From: Odobenus rosmarus divergens
Taxonomy: Eukaryota > Chordata > Mammalia > Carnivora > Odobenidae
Assembly (NCBI RefSeq): GCF_000321225.1
Contig: NW_004450380.1
Coordinates: forward strand, 1,561,723-1,625,722
Reading direction: 5' to 3'
Length of the DNA stretch: 64,000 bases
This document shows positions 55,589 to 64,000 of the stretch, piece by piece; position 1 is the first letter of the stretch, and each line of letters begins with the position of its first letter. Under the pieces are notes generated by a model. That model was not told where the DNA came from. It did no database searches and was given only the letters and a program-made list of their open reading frames with translations. The translations under genes and the position numbers were made by a program.

Positions 55589-56014
55589 TAGAGGGAGGCA
55601 ATGCCTCCTTCCTGTGTCCTCCATAAATTATCTGGTATAAGCAAGGACAGAGCCTCCATAAAACTTTGACTCCTGCCCCCCTCTCCCACCAACCACCACA
55701 AAATTGAGGAAATCTCAATCATTTTCAAACTGTAATCATTCTCAAATCTGCTGCCAGGTTGAGCTGCAAGAGGTCAGTCTTGACATATTATGACCTCAAA
55801 AATATTTGAGGAAGAAATTATATCAGACATTCTGGGTCAGCCAGATAATGCATGAGCCTCGTGTCCTGTCCCCGTCCCTGGTGTCAAAGAGACAGCTCCT
55901 CATCTTGACATTGGCCACCAAAGAACAGCATCACATTGCTAAAAGATCTCACAACTAATTTTGAAGACCATGGTATGACTTAGAATTGAGTAAGGGCTAT
56001 GTCACCTGTGCCTA
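55589..56014. other. Unique sequence, nothing recognised
   Basis: No supported feature. Confidence 0.4.
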
Positions 56015-56090
56015 AACAACCCTGGTCAAGCCACCTCACCTCTCGGGGCCTCAGCCACTTCCCCTGTAGCAAGAGCACTTAACTTGGGGC
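56015..56090 (+). repeat. MIR SINE fragment
   Basis: CCCTGGTCAAGCCACCTCAC, CTCTCGGGGCCTCAGCCAC and TTCCCCTGTAGCAAGAG form a short MIR central part. Confidence 0.6.
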
Positions 56091-56126
56091 ATTTTCAAGG
56101 TGACCTTAAGTGGTAAGGAAAATCTG

Positions 56127-56447
56127 TGTCCTAAGATGGCCGACCGAGCCACCGAGAAAGTCCCAGTCCGTGCCCCAGGCTCTTCCGGGTTCTTCTCCCT
56201 GCTCTGCTTCCCATGCACACCAATCCAGGTTCTTCTCCCCGCCCCGCTTCGTGCACGTGCCAAAAGTGCCAAGTGTGTGGAAGTAGAAGTGCATATATTG
56301 CCCCCTTTGTTTGTGCTCGGGGCTCAGACCTTTGGACATCACTCTCCTCTGAGCCCGCCGGCGTTAAATAGGAGGTTTCCTATCCGCCAAGATCTCCGGG
56401 TGCCACTTGGTTCTTCCATCAGTCAATCCAATCCTGGTTCTGTAACA
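56127..56447 (+). mobile_element. Probable solo ERV1-type LTR
   Basis: It begins TGTCCTAAGATGGCC and ends CCTGGTTCTGTAACA, a TG...CA pair. Internally a U3-like region has a 30-bp imperfect direct repeat, both copies starting GGTTCTTCTCC (near 56189 and 56228), a TATA-like ATATATTGCCCC (56296) and a decayed polyadenylation word near 56365 (TTAAATAGGAGG), followed by a U5-like tail (CCAAGATCTCCGGGTGCC). No 4-6-bp target duplication or viral genes are seen. The 124-codon open frame overlapping it is not viral coding sequence. Confidence 0.5.
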
Positions 56448-56624
56448 CAGCACTGGAAGTCTATCATTCTCTAATTGTAGAATTTATGTACAAGAGTGTG
56501 TGTGTATGTGTGGGTGATGCTTATTTGCCCAAATGGAAGACAAGTGAGGGCATAGGTGACAATTTCAATGCTATTTAACACTAACGGGGAAAAGGAAGGA
56601 AATAATCACCTGTTGAGCAACCCC
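56448..56624. other. Short unclassified interval
   Basis: Nothing recognised apart from a GTGTGTGTATGTGTG word. Confidence 0.4.
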
Positions 56625-56765
56625 TGAGAGTCTAGACATCTTAGAGTAGTTTCGCAGTTTTGGAAACTGAAGCTCAGATGGAAAGTGGCTTGCTCAAGAT
56701 CATCCAGCCGTTAAGAGCCACAGCTAAGAAACAGCATCCAGACTGTTTAACTCCAAAGCTGCGGA
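56625..56765 (-). repeat. MIR SINE (partial)
   Basis: GTTTTGGAAACTGAAGCTCA, GATGGAAAGTGGCTTGCTCA, AGATCATCCAGCCGTTAAGA and CATCCAGACTGTTTAACTCC in reversed MIR order. Confidence 0.75.
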
Positions 56766-57496
56766 CTGGCCAGTCAGTATGGCTTGGGGAAACTTCCTCT
56801 TCATGGGGCTCCTTTGGTCTTGAGGTGGGGTTAGGAACCACCTGGACCTCGTCACTCTCCTCACTTCGGGCACTGAGGCAACACTGCTAAGCTCTCACCC
56901 CTTCTGCCACTAGTCTGGTCACCACCACTCCAGACAACGCCCGTCGGCATTATGGCAGCTGCCAATGGGGCCCTGAGGCTGGACGGAGAGTAATGACAGC
57001 CGAAGGCTCCCTGGAAGGTCACCTTGCTCTCGAGATGTGCGTCCCAGGGTCTGGGCTGAAGGGTCATTAACTGAAAGGTAACACCTCCAGACTGTATTAA
57101 TCACTATGCCTGACTGTTCCAAGACCACACACACCTTCGCACTCAGGGTGAGTTTTCTGCTTCCCCAGGGGAGGTGCACCTCCCACCTCCCACCCCCAAG
57201 GGGTCACAAAGTCATTGTGTCACAAGTCACAAGTCACACAAAGACATTGTGACTAAACCAAACTTTTCATTACTGCACCGATTGCCATTTCTGGAACATC
57301 TGCTGGTATTGGAGCAGAGGTTGGGCAAGGACCCAAAAGGTTCCATTGCCTTGTTCCAGCCACCATGCCACATTGCCTCTTCCAGCAACTTCTATTCAAG
57401 AGAAAGTAAATTCCAAAAGTTCGACATATGCTATACCATTTAGGGAGGCTGAGTTAGATTGAAATGAGTAAAGGACCAGGAAATTACTAGTTGTTC
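56766..57496. other. Unique sequence, nothing recognised
   Basis: No gene or repeat supported. Confidence 0.4.
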
Positions 57497-57590
57497 TGTC
57501 GCTGTTTAACTGTGAGACTTTGGGCAAGCCACCAACACTCTTTGAGCCCGAGTTCCCACCTCTATAAAATAAAGGAATTAGGGAAGGCGA
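57497..57590 (+). repeat. MIR SINE (partial)
   Basis: TGTTTAACTGTGAGACTTTG, GGCAAGCCACCAACACTCT, TTGAGCCCGAGTTCCCACCT and CTATAAAATAAAGGAATTAG keep MIR order. Confidence 0.78.
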
Positions 57591-57721
57591 TCCCTCACAC
57601 CTTCTCCATCTCATGAGTCCACCATCTGGCCCAGCCCAGCCGCTTCTGCAGGGCACAGGTGGCGTCATTCTAGAAACTGGATTTGGTGGAGTCACTTGGC
57701 GTTCACCTTTCGAGACTTTTC

Positions 57722-57895
57722 CTAGTTTACTTCCTCCTGGCATTGTGGAGTGCTAGCCTCCTTCTGTCGACGCATGGGGTTCGACGAGTGTGGCAGAGAC
57801 TGAGAGCAGAGCCCGTTGCCAGCCACCGCCTCCAAGAGGCACCATGTCGCCCAACGCCGGGCCGCCTGCCGACCTGTCCCCACAGCTGCCGCCAT
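57722..57895 (-). other. 57-codon frame starting at a YY1-type ATG (speculative)
   Basis: On the minus strand the YY1 word GCAAGATGGCGGC places an ATG at 57895. The frame reads MAAAVGTGRQAARRWATWC and on, and stops at 57722. A start codon embedded in a YY1 motif, in CpG-rich DNA, is a known arrangement in housekeeping-type first exons. No family match is recognised, the codons do not continue, and no clear donor site follows. It may be chance. Confidence 0.15.
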
Positions 57896-58095
57896 CTTGC
57901 AGGCCCTGCCCGGCAGCTTCCCCGACTGCTCGCAGGTGTGGCCTCCTCGGCTCTCCCCCCGCTCTCCCCGCCACCACCTGAGGCGTCAGCTGGCCTCGGC
58001 GCCTTTGCCATTGGGAATACTGGCACCGGCCCTTCAGGGTACATGGGGCTCTTGTGCCCTGGGGCCTTCAGAGGAGCCTCGCACAGACGAGTCCC
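57770..58095. promoter_or_regulatory. CpG-rich patch with a YY1 motif
   Basis: About 25 CpG in 325 bases by hand count, at roughly 64 percent GC, against CpG-poor flanks. A YY1 consensus is present on the minus strand (GCAAGATGGCGGC, plus 57888-57900). A 173-codon plus frame and a 132-codon minus frame overlap here and exclude one another. A candidate promoter or enhancer for a minus-strand transcript; no gene assigned. Confidence 0.4.
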
Positions 58096-58884
58096 CACAG
58101 GGCCTGTAATCTCACCCCATTTCACAGATGGGCAACTGTGGCCACGGGACCTCCTCGTCTTCCAAGAAGAAACAAAGGCGAGCCGTCAGCCAGGGCAGGA
58201 ATAAAAGCGTCGGCACTCTCCCAGAGCCATGCAAGCTTTCGTAATCGGTCATGCGTCTTTTTACCTTTTGAAACTTTGTCGGATTTATATATAGCCTCCA
58301 TCTTGTCCCTCTGAACTCGGCAGGGCTCGCCATCCGTCACTGGGCTGAACACCTGGAACTCTGTGGGGACGATCATTAGAAGGATGCGAGGCCAGGTGTG
58401 GTTTTGGACCGGAGACCTATTGGAATAGGGAGGATTTCTCACTTTCCAAGTTTACTCTGCTCAAGTTAAAACAATTAACCTCCTTTCCCCTTCAAACAAC
58501 TGTTCTCCACAGCTTTTTACCGGCTATAGCCAACCCAGAGACACAATGTCAAAAGTGGACTCTCTCTACCCTTGAAGCCTTACTCCGGGCTTCCTCCTGC
58601 CCTCGTTGCCCCCTTCCCCACCCATGTCACCACCAACCTCTGGGTGCTAGACCTCCCAAGAGCGGGGGTTTTCTCCAATGCCGGGGTCATGACGAGATTG
58701 AAGCTAAGACTGAAGTTAGGCCCCCACGTTGGGTCCCAGACTCACCTCTCAAGGGTTTGCCAGGTGAACCAGCAGGGAGGAAAGTACAGATGGCAAGGTT
58801 ATTCCCAACCACTTGGGGTCTTAGCTCTCTTAACTGATGTAGCTGTCAGCACATTCCCCTTCTTGGGCTGCAACCACCCCCTGG
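58096..58884. other. Unique sequence, nothing recognised
   Basis: Only a short MIR-like CCCATTTCACAGATGGGCAA (58116) is seen. No gene supported. Confidence 0.4.
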
Positions 58885-58910
58885 ACACACACACACACAC
58901 ACACACACAC
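58885..58910 (+). repeat. (AC)n microsatellite
   Basis: Thirteen AC units. Confidence 0.96.
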
Positions 58911-58989
58911 GTGAGCACACACACTCAAAAACTCTTGATGATATTAATATCTTCAGGAACTCACCTGTCTCCTTCTTATATAATACAGT

Positions 58990-59222
58990 AGCCAGCATGA
59001 ATTGAATGCTTATCCCATTTTGGGCACTGTGCTAGGTGATTTTCAGGCACTGATGACCCCCCTGTCCAATCCTCGAAACAATCCTATCACGATGTAGGTT
59101 GGATGGATCTAAGGCTCAAGAACTGGAGTGGATAACCCAGGTCCCCCAGCCAGTATGTATGTGGCAAAGCCAGGACTTGAAACCCAGTTTTATCTGACAG
59201 ATGAGTTTACTGGCCATCATCT
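58990..59222 (-). repeat. MIR SINE interrupted by a SINE
   Basis: A reversed MIR: ATTGAATGCTTATCCCATTT, TGGGCACTGTGCTAGGTGAT, CAATCCTCGAAACAATCCTA, CCCAGGTCCCCCAGCCAGTA, AGCCAGGACTTGAAACCCAG and a TTACTGGCCATCATCTAA end that is duplicated around the SINE at 59225. Confidence 0.85.
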
Positions 59223-59224
59223 AA

Positions 59225-59468
59225 TGGGGTGCATGGGTGGCTTAGTTGGTTAGGCGTCCAACTCTTGATTTTATTTCAGGTCATAATCTCAGGGTCATGA
59301 GGTCGAGCCCCCCATCGGGCTCTGAGCTCAGCACAGAGTCTTGCTTAAGACTCTCTCTCTCTCTCTCTCCCTCTGCCCCTCCCCACCACTCACACTGTCT
59401 CTCTCTAAAAAAAAATTAAAAAATAAAAAAATAATTAATTAATTTAAAGTTTTTTTAAATAAAAAAAA
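59225..59468 (+). mobile_element. CAN SINE with 17-bp target duplication
   Basis: Head TGGGGTGCATGGGTGGCTTAG, body TTTCAGGTCATAATCTC, CT tract and a long A-rich tail. TACTGGCCATCATCTAA (59208-59224) and TACTGGCCATTATCTAA (59469-59485) differ once. The extended AATTAATTAATTTAAAG tail suggests a slipped, older tail. Confidence 0.96.
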
Positions 59469-59485
59469 TACTGGCCATTATCTAA

Positions 59486-59753
59486 GATCCTCTCCATAAT
59501 GCAGGGGTCAGCTGCAGGTGTGAGGCATTGCTGGTCTGTATGAGGCAGCTCCAGGCAACCCTTGGCACCTTCATGCCCGAGAAGGAAGGTCACACTTGCT
59601 CATCTCACACAGGTTGACCTTTTCTGAGGTGACAGGGTGGGGTGGTGATGGCCTGCCACCCCCTGAAAACATTGCCCAGTGCAGGGTTTTCAGATGATGG
59701 GAAATAGTTCAGCATGGAAATTGAATTTATCGTCTTGCAGAAATGACCCAATG
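59486..59753. other. Unique sequence, nothing recognised
   Basis: No feature supported. Confidence 0.4.
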
Positions 59754-59870
59754 CAGTGGTTTTCAGACATAGTTACACACTAGACAACTGGAGAGACTAT
59801 TTAAACCCTGAAGACTGCACTACACCCCATACCAATGAAATCAACACACAATTGGAAACCACCCGTCAGA
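59754..59870. mobile_element. MER5-like DNA transposon, left part
   Basis: Starts CAGTGGTTTTCAGACATAG, as the CAGTGGTTCTCAA end of MER5-type elements, and continues with GAGACTATTTAAACCC and CCAATGAAATCAAC. Its right terminus appears about 1.1 kb further on (60975-61016), beyond an inserted L1 and LTR. Confidence 0.6.
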
Positions 59871-59930
59871 TTTTTTCAAAAATATTTTTAAATTTTCCAA
59901 CAATCACAAATTTACAGAAAGGTTACACAC
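59871..59930. mobile_element. Ancient L1 relic, left part (inside MER5)
   Basis: TTCCAACAATCACAAATTTA and CAGAAAGGTTACACA start the class of L1M 3'UTR-type sequence that continues at 60277 after the LTR. Confidence 0.55.
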
Positions 59931-60276
59931 TGCTGTGGATGGACTGTTTGTGTCCTCCAAAATCTTATGTTAAAACTCTAGTGGGAGGGGTCAGGAGGTG
60001 GGCCCCCTGGGGTAATTAGGTCATGAGGGTGGACCCCTGGTAAATGGTAGCAGCGCCCTCATGAGAAGAGACACATAATTCTCTGCTTCCCTCTGCTCTC
60101 CATCCTGCGAGGATATGACCATCTGCAATCAGAAAGAGCACCTTCACCAAGAGCCCCGGTGTGCTGGCATCCTGATCTTGGACTTCCAGCCTCTAGAAAT
60201 GTGAGAAAAACATTTCTGTTGCTTGAGCTGCCCCATCTGTAGTATCTTGTTAGAGCAGCCCAAACTGATTAAGTAC
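59931..60276 (+). mobile_element. MaLR-type LTR (MST/MLT1-like) inside the L1
   Basis: TGCTGTGGATGGACTGTTTG, CCTCCAAAATCTTATGTTAA, TTAGGTCATGAGGGTGGACC, CAGAAAGAGCACCTTCACCA, TTGGACTTCCAGCCTCTAGA, AATGTGAGAAAAACATTTCT and AGCAGCCCAAACTGATTAAG match the same LTR family as 3446-3800. It splits the L1 relic. Confidence 0.75.
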
Positions 60277-60974
60277 AAGTACAATACAAAAAACTTTTTC
60301 CTGAACCAATTGAGAGTAATTTGCCAACTTAATGCACCATCTTCCCCAAACATATTTGAGTTTATTTCCTATAAATAAGGACGTTCTCCTATGTAGCCAC
60401 AATAAGAACCCCCAAATCAGGAAATTAACATTGTTACATCTCTACCAGCTAATCCTCAGACTCTCGTTGAGTTTCACCAATATGGTTGAATAATTTAAAA
60501 TGTTATTATTATTGTCCTGACAACATTTTTAACAGAAGGAAGGTGCACTTCAGAAATCACAAGGTGTGGTTATTGGTCAAGGGTCTTCAGTCTCCTTCAG
60601 TCTGGAAAGTTCCTCAGTCTTTCCTTGACTTTCAGGACCTCAATACATTTCAGGAATATTTGGGAGAATATCCCTCCACTTGGGTTCATCCAACATCTCC
60701 TTATGAGTAGGTTCAGTTTATTCACACTTGGCAAGAATATGACAGAGAGGATGCTCTGGTCTCCTTGCATCCTGTTGGGTGGCTCACAATTTTGGTTTAT
60801 CCCATTACTGATGGCATCCACTTTGATCTCTTGATGTGAGATAGTGTCTGCCAACCTTCCCCACCATAGAGTTGCTCCTTTTCCCTTCGTAAAGTCATTC
60901 AGATTTTGTGATGAGAGGCAAGTGGTAAGGTGCATTCTGGGAGATTCCCCAGCCTTTGGTTATTTTTACATCTT
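60277..60974. mobile_element. Ancient L1 relic, right part
   Basis: TCAGGAAATTAACATTGTTA, CAGTCTCCTTCAGTCTGGAA, AGTTCCTCAGTCTTTCCTTG, ACTTTCAGGACCTCAATACA, CACTTGGGTTCATCCAACAT and TGATCTCTTGATGTGAGATA are the words of a well-known L1M 3'UTR-type segment. Orientation is not assigned. Confidence 0.62.
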
Positions 60975-61016
60975 CCTAGGTGATCCCAGACTGCAACCAA
61001 CTTTGAGAATCAGTGG
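60975..61016. mobile_element. MER5-like DNA transposon, right terminus
   Basis: CTAGGTGATCCCAGACTGCA, ACCAACTTTGAGAATCAGTG resembles the 'aggtgattctgatgcacggccaagtttgagaaccactg' end. TTGAGAATCAGTG is an imperfect inverted copy of the left CAGTGGTTTTCA. Confidence 0.6.
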
Positions 61017-61077
61017 CCTAATTCCTCCCTGTGAATTAAGCATCAGCAAAGACATAGGGGCCTTTGTGACGTGAGTT

Positions 61078-61171
61078 AATAATAATAAAAGCTTACGTGG
61101 ATTAGTGTTTATCGAGCCCTTATGTGCATCCACTGTGCTTGTTACTTTGTGTGTATTGTCGCCATCATCTA
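61078..61171 (-). repeat. MIR SINE (partial)
   Basis: AATAATAAAAGCTTACGTGG, ATTAGTGTTTATCGAGCCCT, TATGTGCATCCACTGTGCTT in reversed MIR 3' order. Confidence 0.6.
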
Positions 61172-61325
61172 GCAGCTCACAGTTATTATTCATGCATTCG
61201 GCAGATTCTTATTGAACACCAACAATGGGCCAAGTACTTCTAGGTGCTGAGGTTAGTGTTACAGCTGGGCATGACAGAGACCCAAATCCCCTTTCTCATG
61301 GAGCCTACACTCTAGCAGAATGCCA
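61172..61325. repeat. Ancient repeat like 18475, family not assigned
   Basis: ATTCATGCATTCGGCAGATT, CTTATTGAACACCAACAATG, GGCCAAGTACTTCTAGGTGC and TCATGGAGCCTACACTCTAG match the same phrases seen at 18475-18600. Confidence 0.6.
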
Positions 61326-61369
61326 TTTATCGAACACCATGTTAATTACTTTATGTTCACAGTAACGAT

Positions 61370-61510
61370 GACAATAATAATCATGACTTGCCTTTATTGA
61401 GCACTAACTATGGGCCAGACCCTTAGATCGCCACCACAACAACACTGGGAGGTAGGTACTTTTATTATGTACTTAGGTACTCATGTCAGGGAAAGAAAGG
61501 CTCTAAGGCA
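61370..61510 (-). repeat. MIR SINE (partial)
   Basis: CCTTTATTGAGCACTAACTA, TGGGCCAGACCCTTAGATCG, ACTGGGAGGTAGGTACTTTT and AAAGAAAGGCTCTAAGGCAC in reversed MIR order. Confidence 0.8.
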
Positions 61511-61599
61511 CATAGAAATGCAGCCAGCACGGCATTTGATACATTAATTATGTTCTCTTCGGTGCTAGCAAAGATGATTGTGGACCCTAGGAGTTTTGG

Positions 61600-62200
61600 A
61601 GACTCACACCGAACTAACAAATACCACATGACATGCATCAAGTTGGCAAAAATTAGAAAGTTGGACAATATCAAGTGCTAGCAAGGATCTGGGGCAATGT
61701 GATCTTTGCACAATGTTGGTTCAAATGTTAGCTAGTGCAGTCATTTTGAAGAGCATATTCTATGTGTATTCCCAAGAACCCAGGAAAATCATCCTTGGGT
61801 AGATACACTGGAGAAATCATCACACAAGTTCACAAAGAGACATATACAAAGAAGTTCATGCAGAGTTGTATGTACCACAGAGTTGGACGCAAGCAAGGGC
61901 CCTTACTAGGGGAAATAGACAAGCAAAATATGTTATTGTATTTGCAGTAGACAGAAGAAATCACCTGGATTCCATAAAACAGGTGCAAATCTCAAAATCA
62001 TAACGTCAATCCAAAAATGTAAGAAACAGAATATTTATAGCATAATAACATTTATAAGAGTTTTAAAACAACCTGCAGACCAACGTCATGTATTGTCCAA
62101 GATGTATACATATATATGTGTGGTGGAAGGTAGATTGGAAGGTGATGCATTAAATATATGTCTGGGTATGCAGTGGGGATGGGGGGAGTTGGTAATGGGC
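61600..62200 (+). mobile_element. Ancient L1 (L1M-type) ORF2 end and 3'UTR
   Basis: CATCAAGTTGGCAAAAATTA, GAAAGTTGGACAATATCAAG, TGCTAGCAAGGATCTGGGGC, TGGGTAGATACACTGGAGAA, AAAGAGACATATACAAAGAA and GTTCATGCAGAGTTGTATG are the L1M ORF2 3' end. 3'UTR-like sequence follows to about 62200. Many stops. Confidence 0.78.
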
Positions 62201-62257
62201 CTGTAGCTGGAGGACCAAGGGATACAATAATAACTGAATTAAAAAAAGAGAGAGAGA

Positions 62258-62441
62258 GGGTGCCAGGGTGGCTCAGTCAGTTAAGTGTCCCACTCTTGAT
62301 TTTGGCTCAGGTCATGATCTCAGTGTCATGAGATAGAGCCCTGTATTGGGCTCCACACTGGGCATGGAGCCTGTTAGGATTCTCTCTCTCCCTCTCCCCC
62401 TCCCCCTCCCCTGCTCTCTCTCTCTTAAAAAAAAAAAAAAA
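62258..62441 (+). mobile_element. CAN SINE
   Basis: Head GGGTGCCAGGGTGGCTCAG, body TTTTGGCTCAGGTCATGATC, CT-rich tract (CCCCCTCCCCCTCCCCTGC) and a pure A15 tail without AAATAAATAAA. The poly-A tail follows TCTCTCTCTCTT. Target duplication unclear because of the flanking AGAGAGAG. Confidence 0.94.
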
Positions 62442-62583
62442 TAGAAGAGTCTTGTAAGGGCAATTCCTTACATGCTATGGATTAGTGAATATGACCAGCT
62501 TGATTCTGTGCCTGATTTGATTCTGCCTGGGGGCAAAATAAAAAGGTGCTGTAATGAAGGTATTTCAAAAAAAGATATACAAG

Positions 62584-62695
62584 GGGCACCCGGGTGGTTC
62601 AGTCCGTTAAGTGTCCAACTCTTGATCTCAACTCAGGTCTTGATCTCAGGGTTGTGAATTCAAGCCCCACACTGGGCTCCGTGCTTGGCATGGAG
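62584..62695 (+). mobile_element. CAN SINE, 3' truncated
   Basis: Head GGGGCACCCGGGTGGTTCAG, body CAACTCAGGTCTTGATCTC, and ends at GGCATGGAGCCTA, without a CT tract or A tail. It passes straight into (TA)n. The 3' half is lost. Confidence 0.93.
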
Positions 62696-62696
62696 C

Positions 62697-62712
62697 CTAT
62701 ATATATATATAA
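62697..62712 (+). repeat. (TA)n short microsatellite
   Basis: TATATATATATATATAA replacing the missing SINE tail. Confidence 0.85.
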
Positions 62713-62964
62713 TCCAGAAAGTTTCTTTACACTCAACCCTCTTCAAACCAGTCCTCCTGGAAGGAGCATGGTCTCTGGATCACAATGACATCCTTTTGCA
62801 TCAAACTGACCTAATGAAAACAGGCACACACTGATGTTCACCCTGACCCCTACCAGAACAACCCAGTGTCCCCTGGACTTTTCTGACACCTGTTTTCCAT
62901 AATACCCTTGTCCAGTAACAGAGGCTTCCAGGAAGAAGACAGAGTTGCGCCCATCAGGAAACCC
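62713..62964. other. Unique sequence, nothing recognised
   Basis: No supported feature. Confidence 0.4.
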
Positions 62965-63100
62965 ACGTGTGGGTCCTGGTTCTGCAACTTACCAGCTGGG
63001 TGACTCTGACCAAGATGTTCAGCTCCTTCAAACATTTCCTCTTCTTTCAAAGTGGGGACCACGCTAGCTAACCAGAAGAGCTGTTTGGAGAAGTAAATAA
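62965..63100 (+). repeat. MIR SINE 5' part
   Basis: GTGTGGGTCCTGGTTCTGCA, ACTTACCAGCTGGGTGACTC, TCTTCTTTCAAAGTGGGGAC, CACGCTAGCTAACCAGAAG and GTTTGGAGAAGTAAATAAG in MIR order. The L1 at 63103 lies directly beside or in its 3' end. Confidence 0.85.
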
Positions 63101-63102
63101 GA

Positions 63103-64000
63103 TTTTTTTTTATTATGTCATGTTAATCACCATATATTACATCATTAGTTTTTAATGTAGTGTTCCATGATTCATTATTTGTGTGTAACACCCAGTGCTC
63201 CATTTGTACTTGCCCTCTTGAATACCCATCACCAGGCTAACTCATCCCCCCACCCCCCTCCCCTCTAGAACCCTTACTTTGTTTCTCAGAGTCCATAGTC
63301 TCTCATGGTTTTTCTCCCCCTCCGAATCCGCCCCCCTTCATGTTTCCCTTCCTGCTATATTCTTTTTTTTTTTAACATATAATGTATTATTTGTTTCAGA
63401 GGTACAGGTCTGTGATTCAACAGTCTTACACAATTCACAGTGCTCACCATAGCACATACCCTCCCCAATGTCTATCACCCAGCACCCCATCCCTCCCACC
63501 CACCACCACTCCTCAGTTTGTTTCCTGAGATTAAGAATTCCTCATATCAGTGAGGTCATATGATACACGTCTTTCTCTGATTGACTTATTTCACTCAGCA
63601 TAATACCCTCCAGTTCCATTCATGTCATTGCAAATGGCAAGATCTCATTCCTTTTGATGGCCGCATAATATTCCATTGCATATACATACCACTTCTTCTT
63701 TATCCATTCATCTGTTGATGGACATCTTGGCTCTTTCCACAGTTCGGCTATTGTGGACATTGCTGCTATAAACATCAGGGAGCATGTACCCCTTCGGATC
63801 CCTACATTTGTATCTTTGTGGTAAATACCCAGTAGTGCAATTACTGGGTCATATGGTAGCTCTATTTACAACTTTTTGAGGAACCTCCATACTGTTCTCC
63901 AGAGTGGCTGCATCAGCTAGCATTCCCACCAACAGTGTAGGAGGGTTCCCCTTTCTCCGCATCCCCGCCAACATCTGTCGTTTCCTGACTTGTTAATTTT
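63103..64000 (-). mobile_element. Carnivore L1, 3' end; continues past the window
   Basis: Minus-strand reading: poly(A) (plus TTTTTTTT at 63104-63111), 3'UTR with TTAGTTTTTAATGTAGTGTT and AACACCCAGTGCTCC (reversed), a second T-run at 63364-63373 with CAGAGGTACAGGTCTGTGAT and TTCAACAGTCTTACACAATT, then the ORF2 C-terminal region (GATGGCCGCATAATATTCCA, TGGACATCTTGGCTCTTTCC, CATATGGTAGCTCTATTT, CCCACCAACAGTGTAGGAGG). 5' extent unknown; the remaining part is off the right edge. Confidence 0.96.

Noticed and set aside
56100..56474. 124-codon plus frame
   Set aside because: Sits across the probable solo LTR, which explains its length; not a gene.
57683..58204. 173-codon plus-strand open frame
   Set aside because: Opposed by a 132-codon minus frame in CpG-rich DNA; composition only. 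No family recognised.
1..64000. CRISPR arrays, operons, bacterial promoters, prophage
   Set aside because: Sequence is clearly mammalian; repeats are SINE, LINE, LTR and microsatellites. No regularly spaced direct repeats with unique spacers.

Overview
This window is mammalian nuclear DNA from a carnivoran, most likely an arctoid (bear, seal, mustelid or relative). The evidence is at least 14 tRNA-Lys-type CAN SINEs whose heads read like GGGGCGCCTGGGTGGC and whose bodies read like TTCGGCTCAGGTCATGATC. The cat-type and the recent dog-type body sequences are not seen. Carnivore-type L1 3' ends are also present. A run of exactly 50 N shows that this is a draft or scaffolded assembly.

I find no protein-coding gene, rRNA or tRNA gene that I can support. 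The open frames are short, overlap on both strands, lack recognisable domains, and often run through repeats. The window reads as intergenic or deep intronic DNA. Single exons of an unknown gene cannot be excluded by eye, and three or four GC/CpG-rich patches (25.3-25.6, 14.6-15.0, 44.7-45.4 and 57.8-58.1 kb) could be promoters or enhancers.

Layout. 0-17 kb is mostly unique DNA with scattered MIR/L2 relics, one SINE, one MaLR-type LTR, a long CATACACA-type microsatellite, an L1 ORF2/3'UTR fragment (10.4-11.0 kb) and a CpG island. 17-35 kb holds six CAN SINEs, MIR and L2 relics, ancient L1 3' ends, the sequence gap, a (CTAT)n array and old LTRs. 35-44 kb is AT-rich and dominated by a nearly full-length but dead ancient L1 (about 36.6-41.8 kb, + strand) with a SINE inside it, followed by a second L1 fragment with its own SINE and an MLT1-like LTR. 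44-48 kb contains a CpG-rich patch with CRE, CCAAT and NRF1 motifs, and a pair of CTCF-like motifs. 48-56 kb has an ERVL-type LTR and a minus-strand L1 carrying a nested SINE. 56-64 kb has a probable ERV1-type solo LTR, a CpG-rich patch with a YY1 motif, a MER5-like transposon split by an L1 relic that is itself split by a MaLR LTR, three more SINEs, and a carnivore L1 running off the right edge.

The mobile elements give a relative history. MIR, L2 and MER5 are oldest, then L1M and MaLR LTRs, then carnivore L1 and CAN SINEs, ten of which still show target-site duplications. I found no convincing new coding system. The most checkable leads are the three orphan CpG/promoter-like patches, the CTCF-like pair and a 28-bp duplication inside the dead L1. 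Repeat family names are from memory of consensus sequences and should be confirmed with a repeat library.
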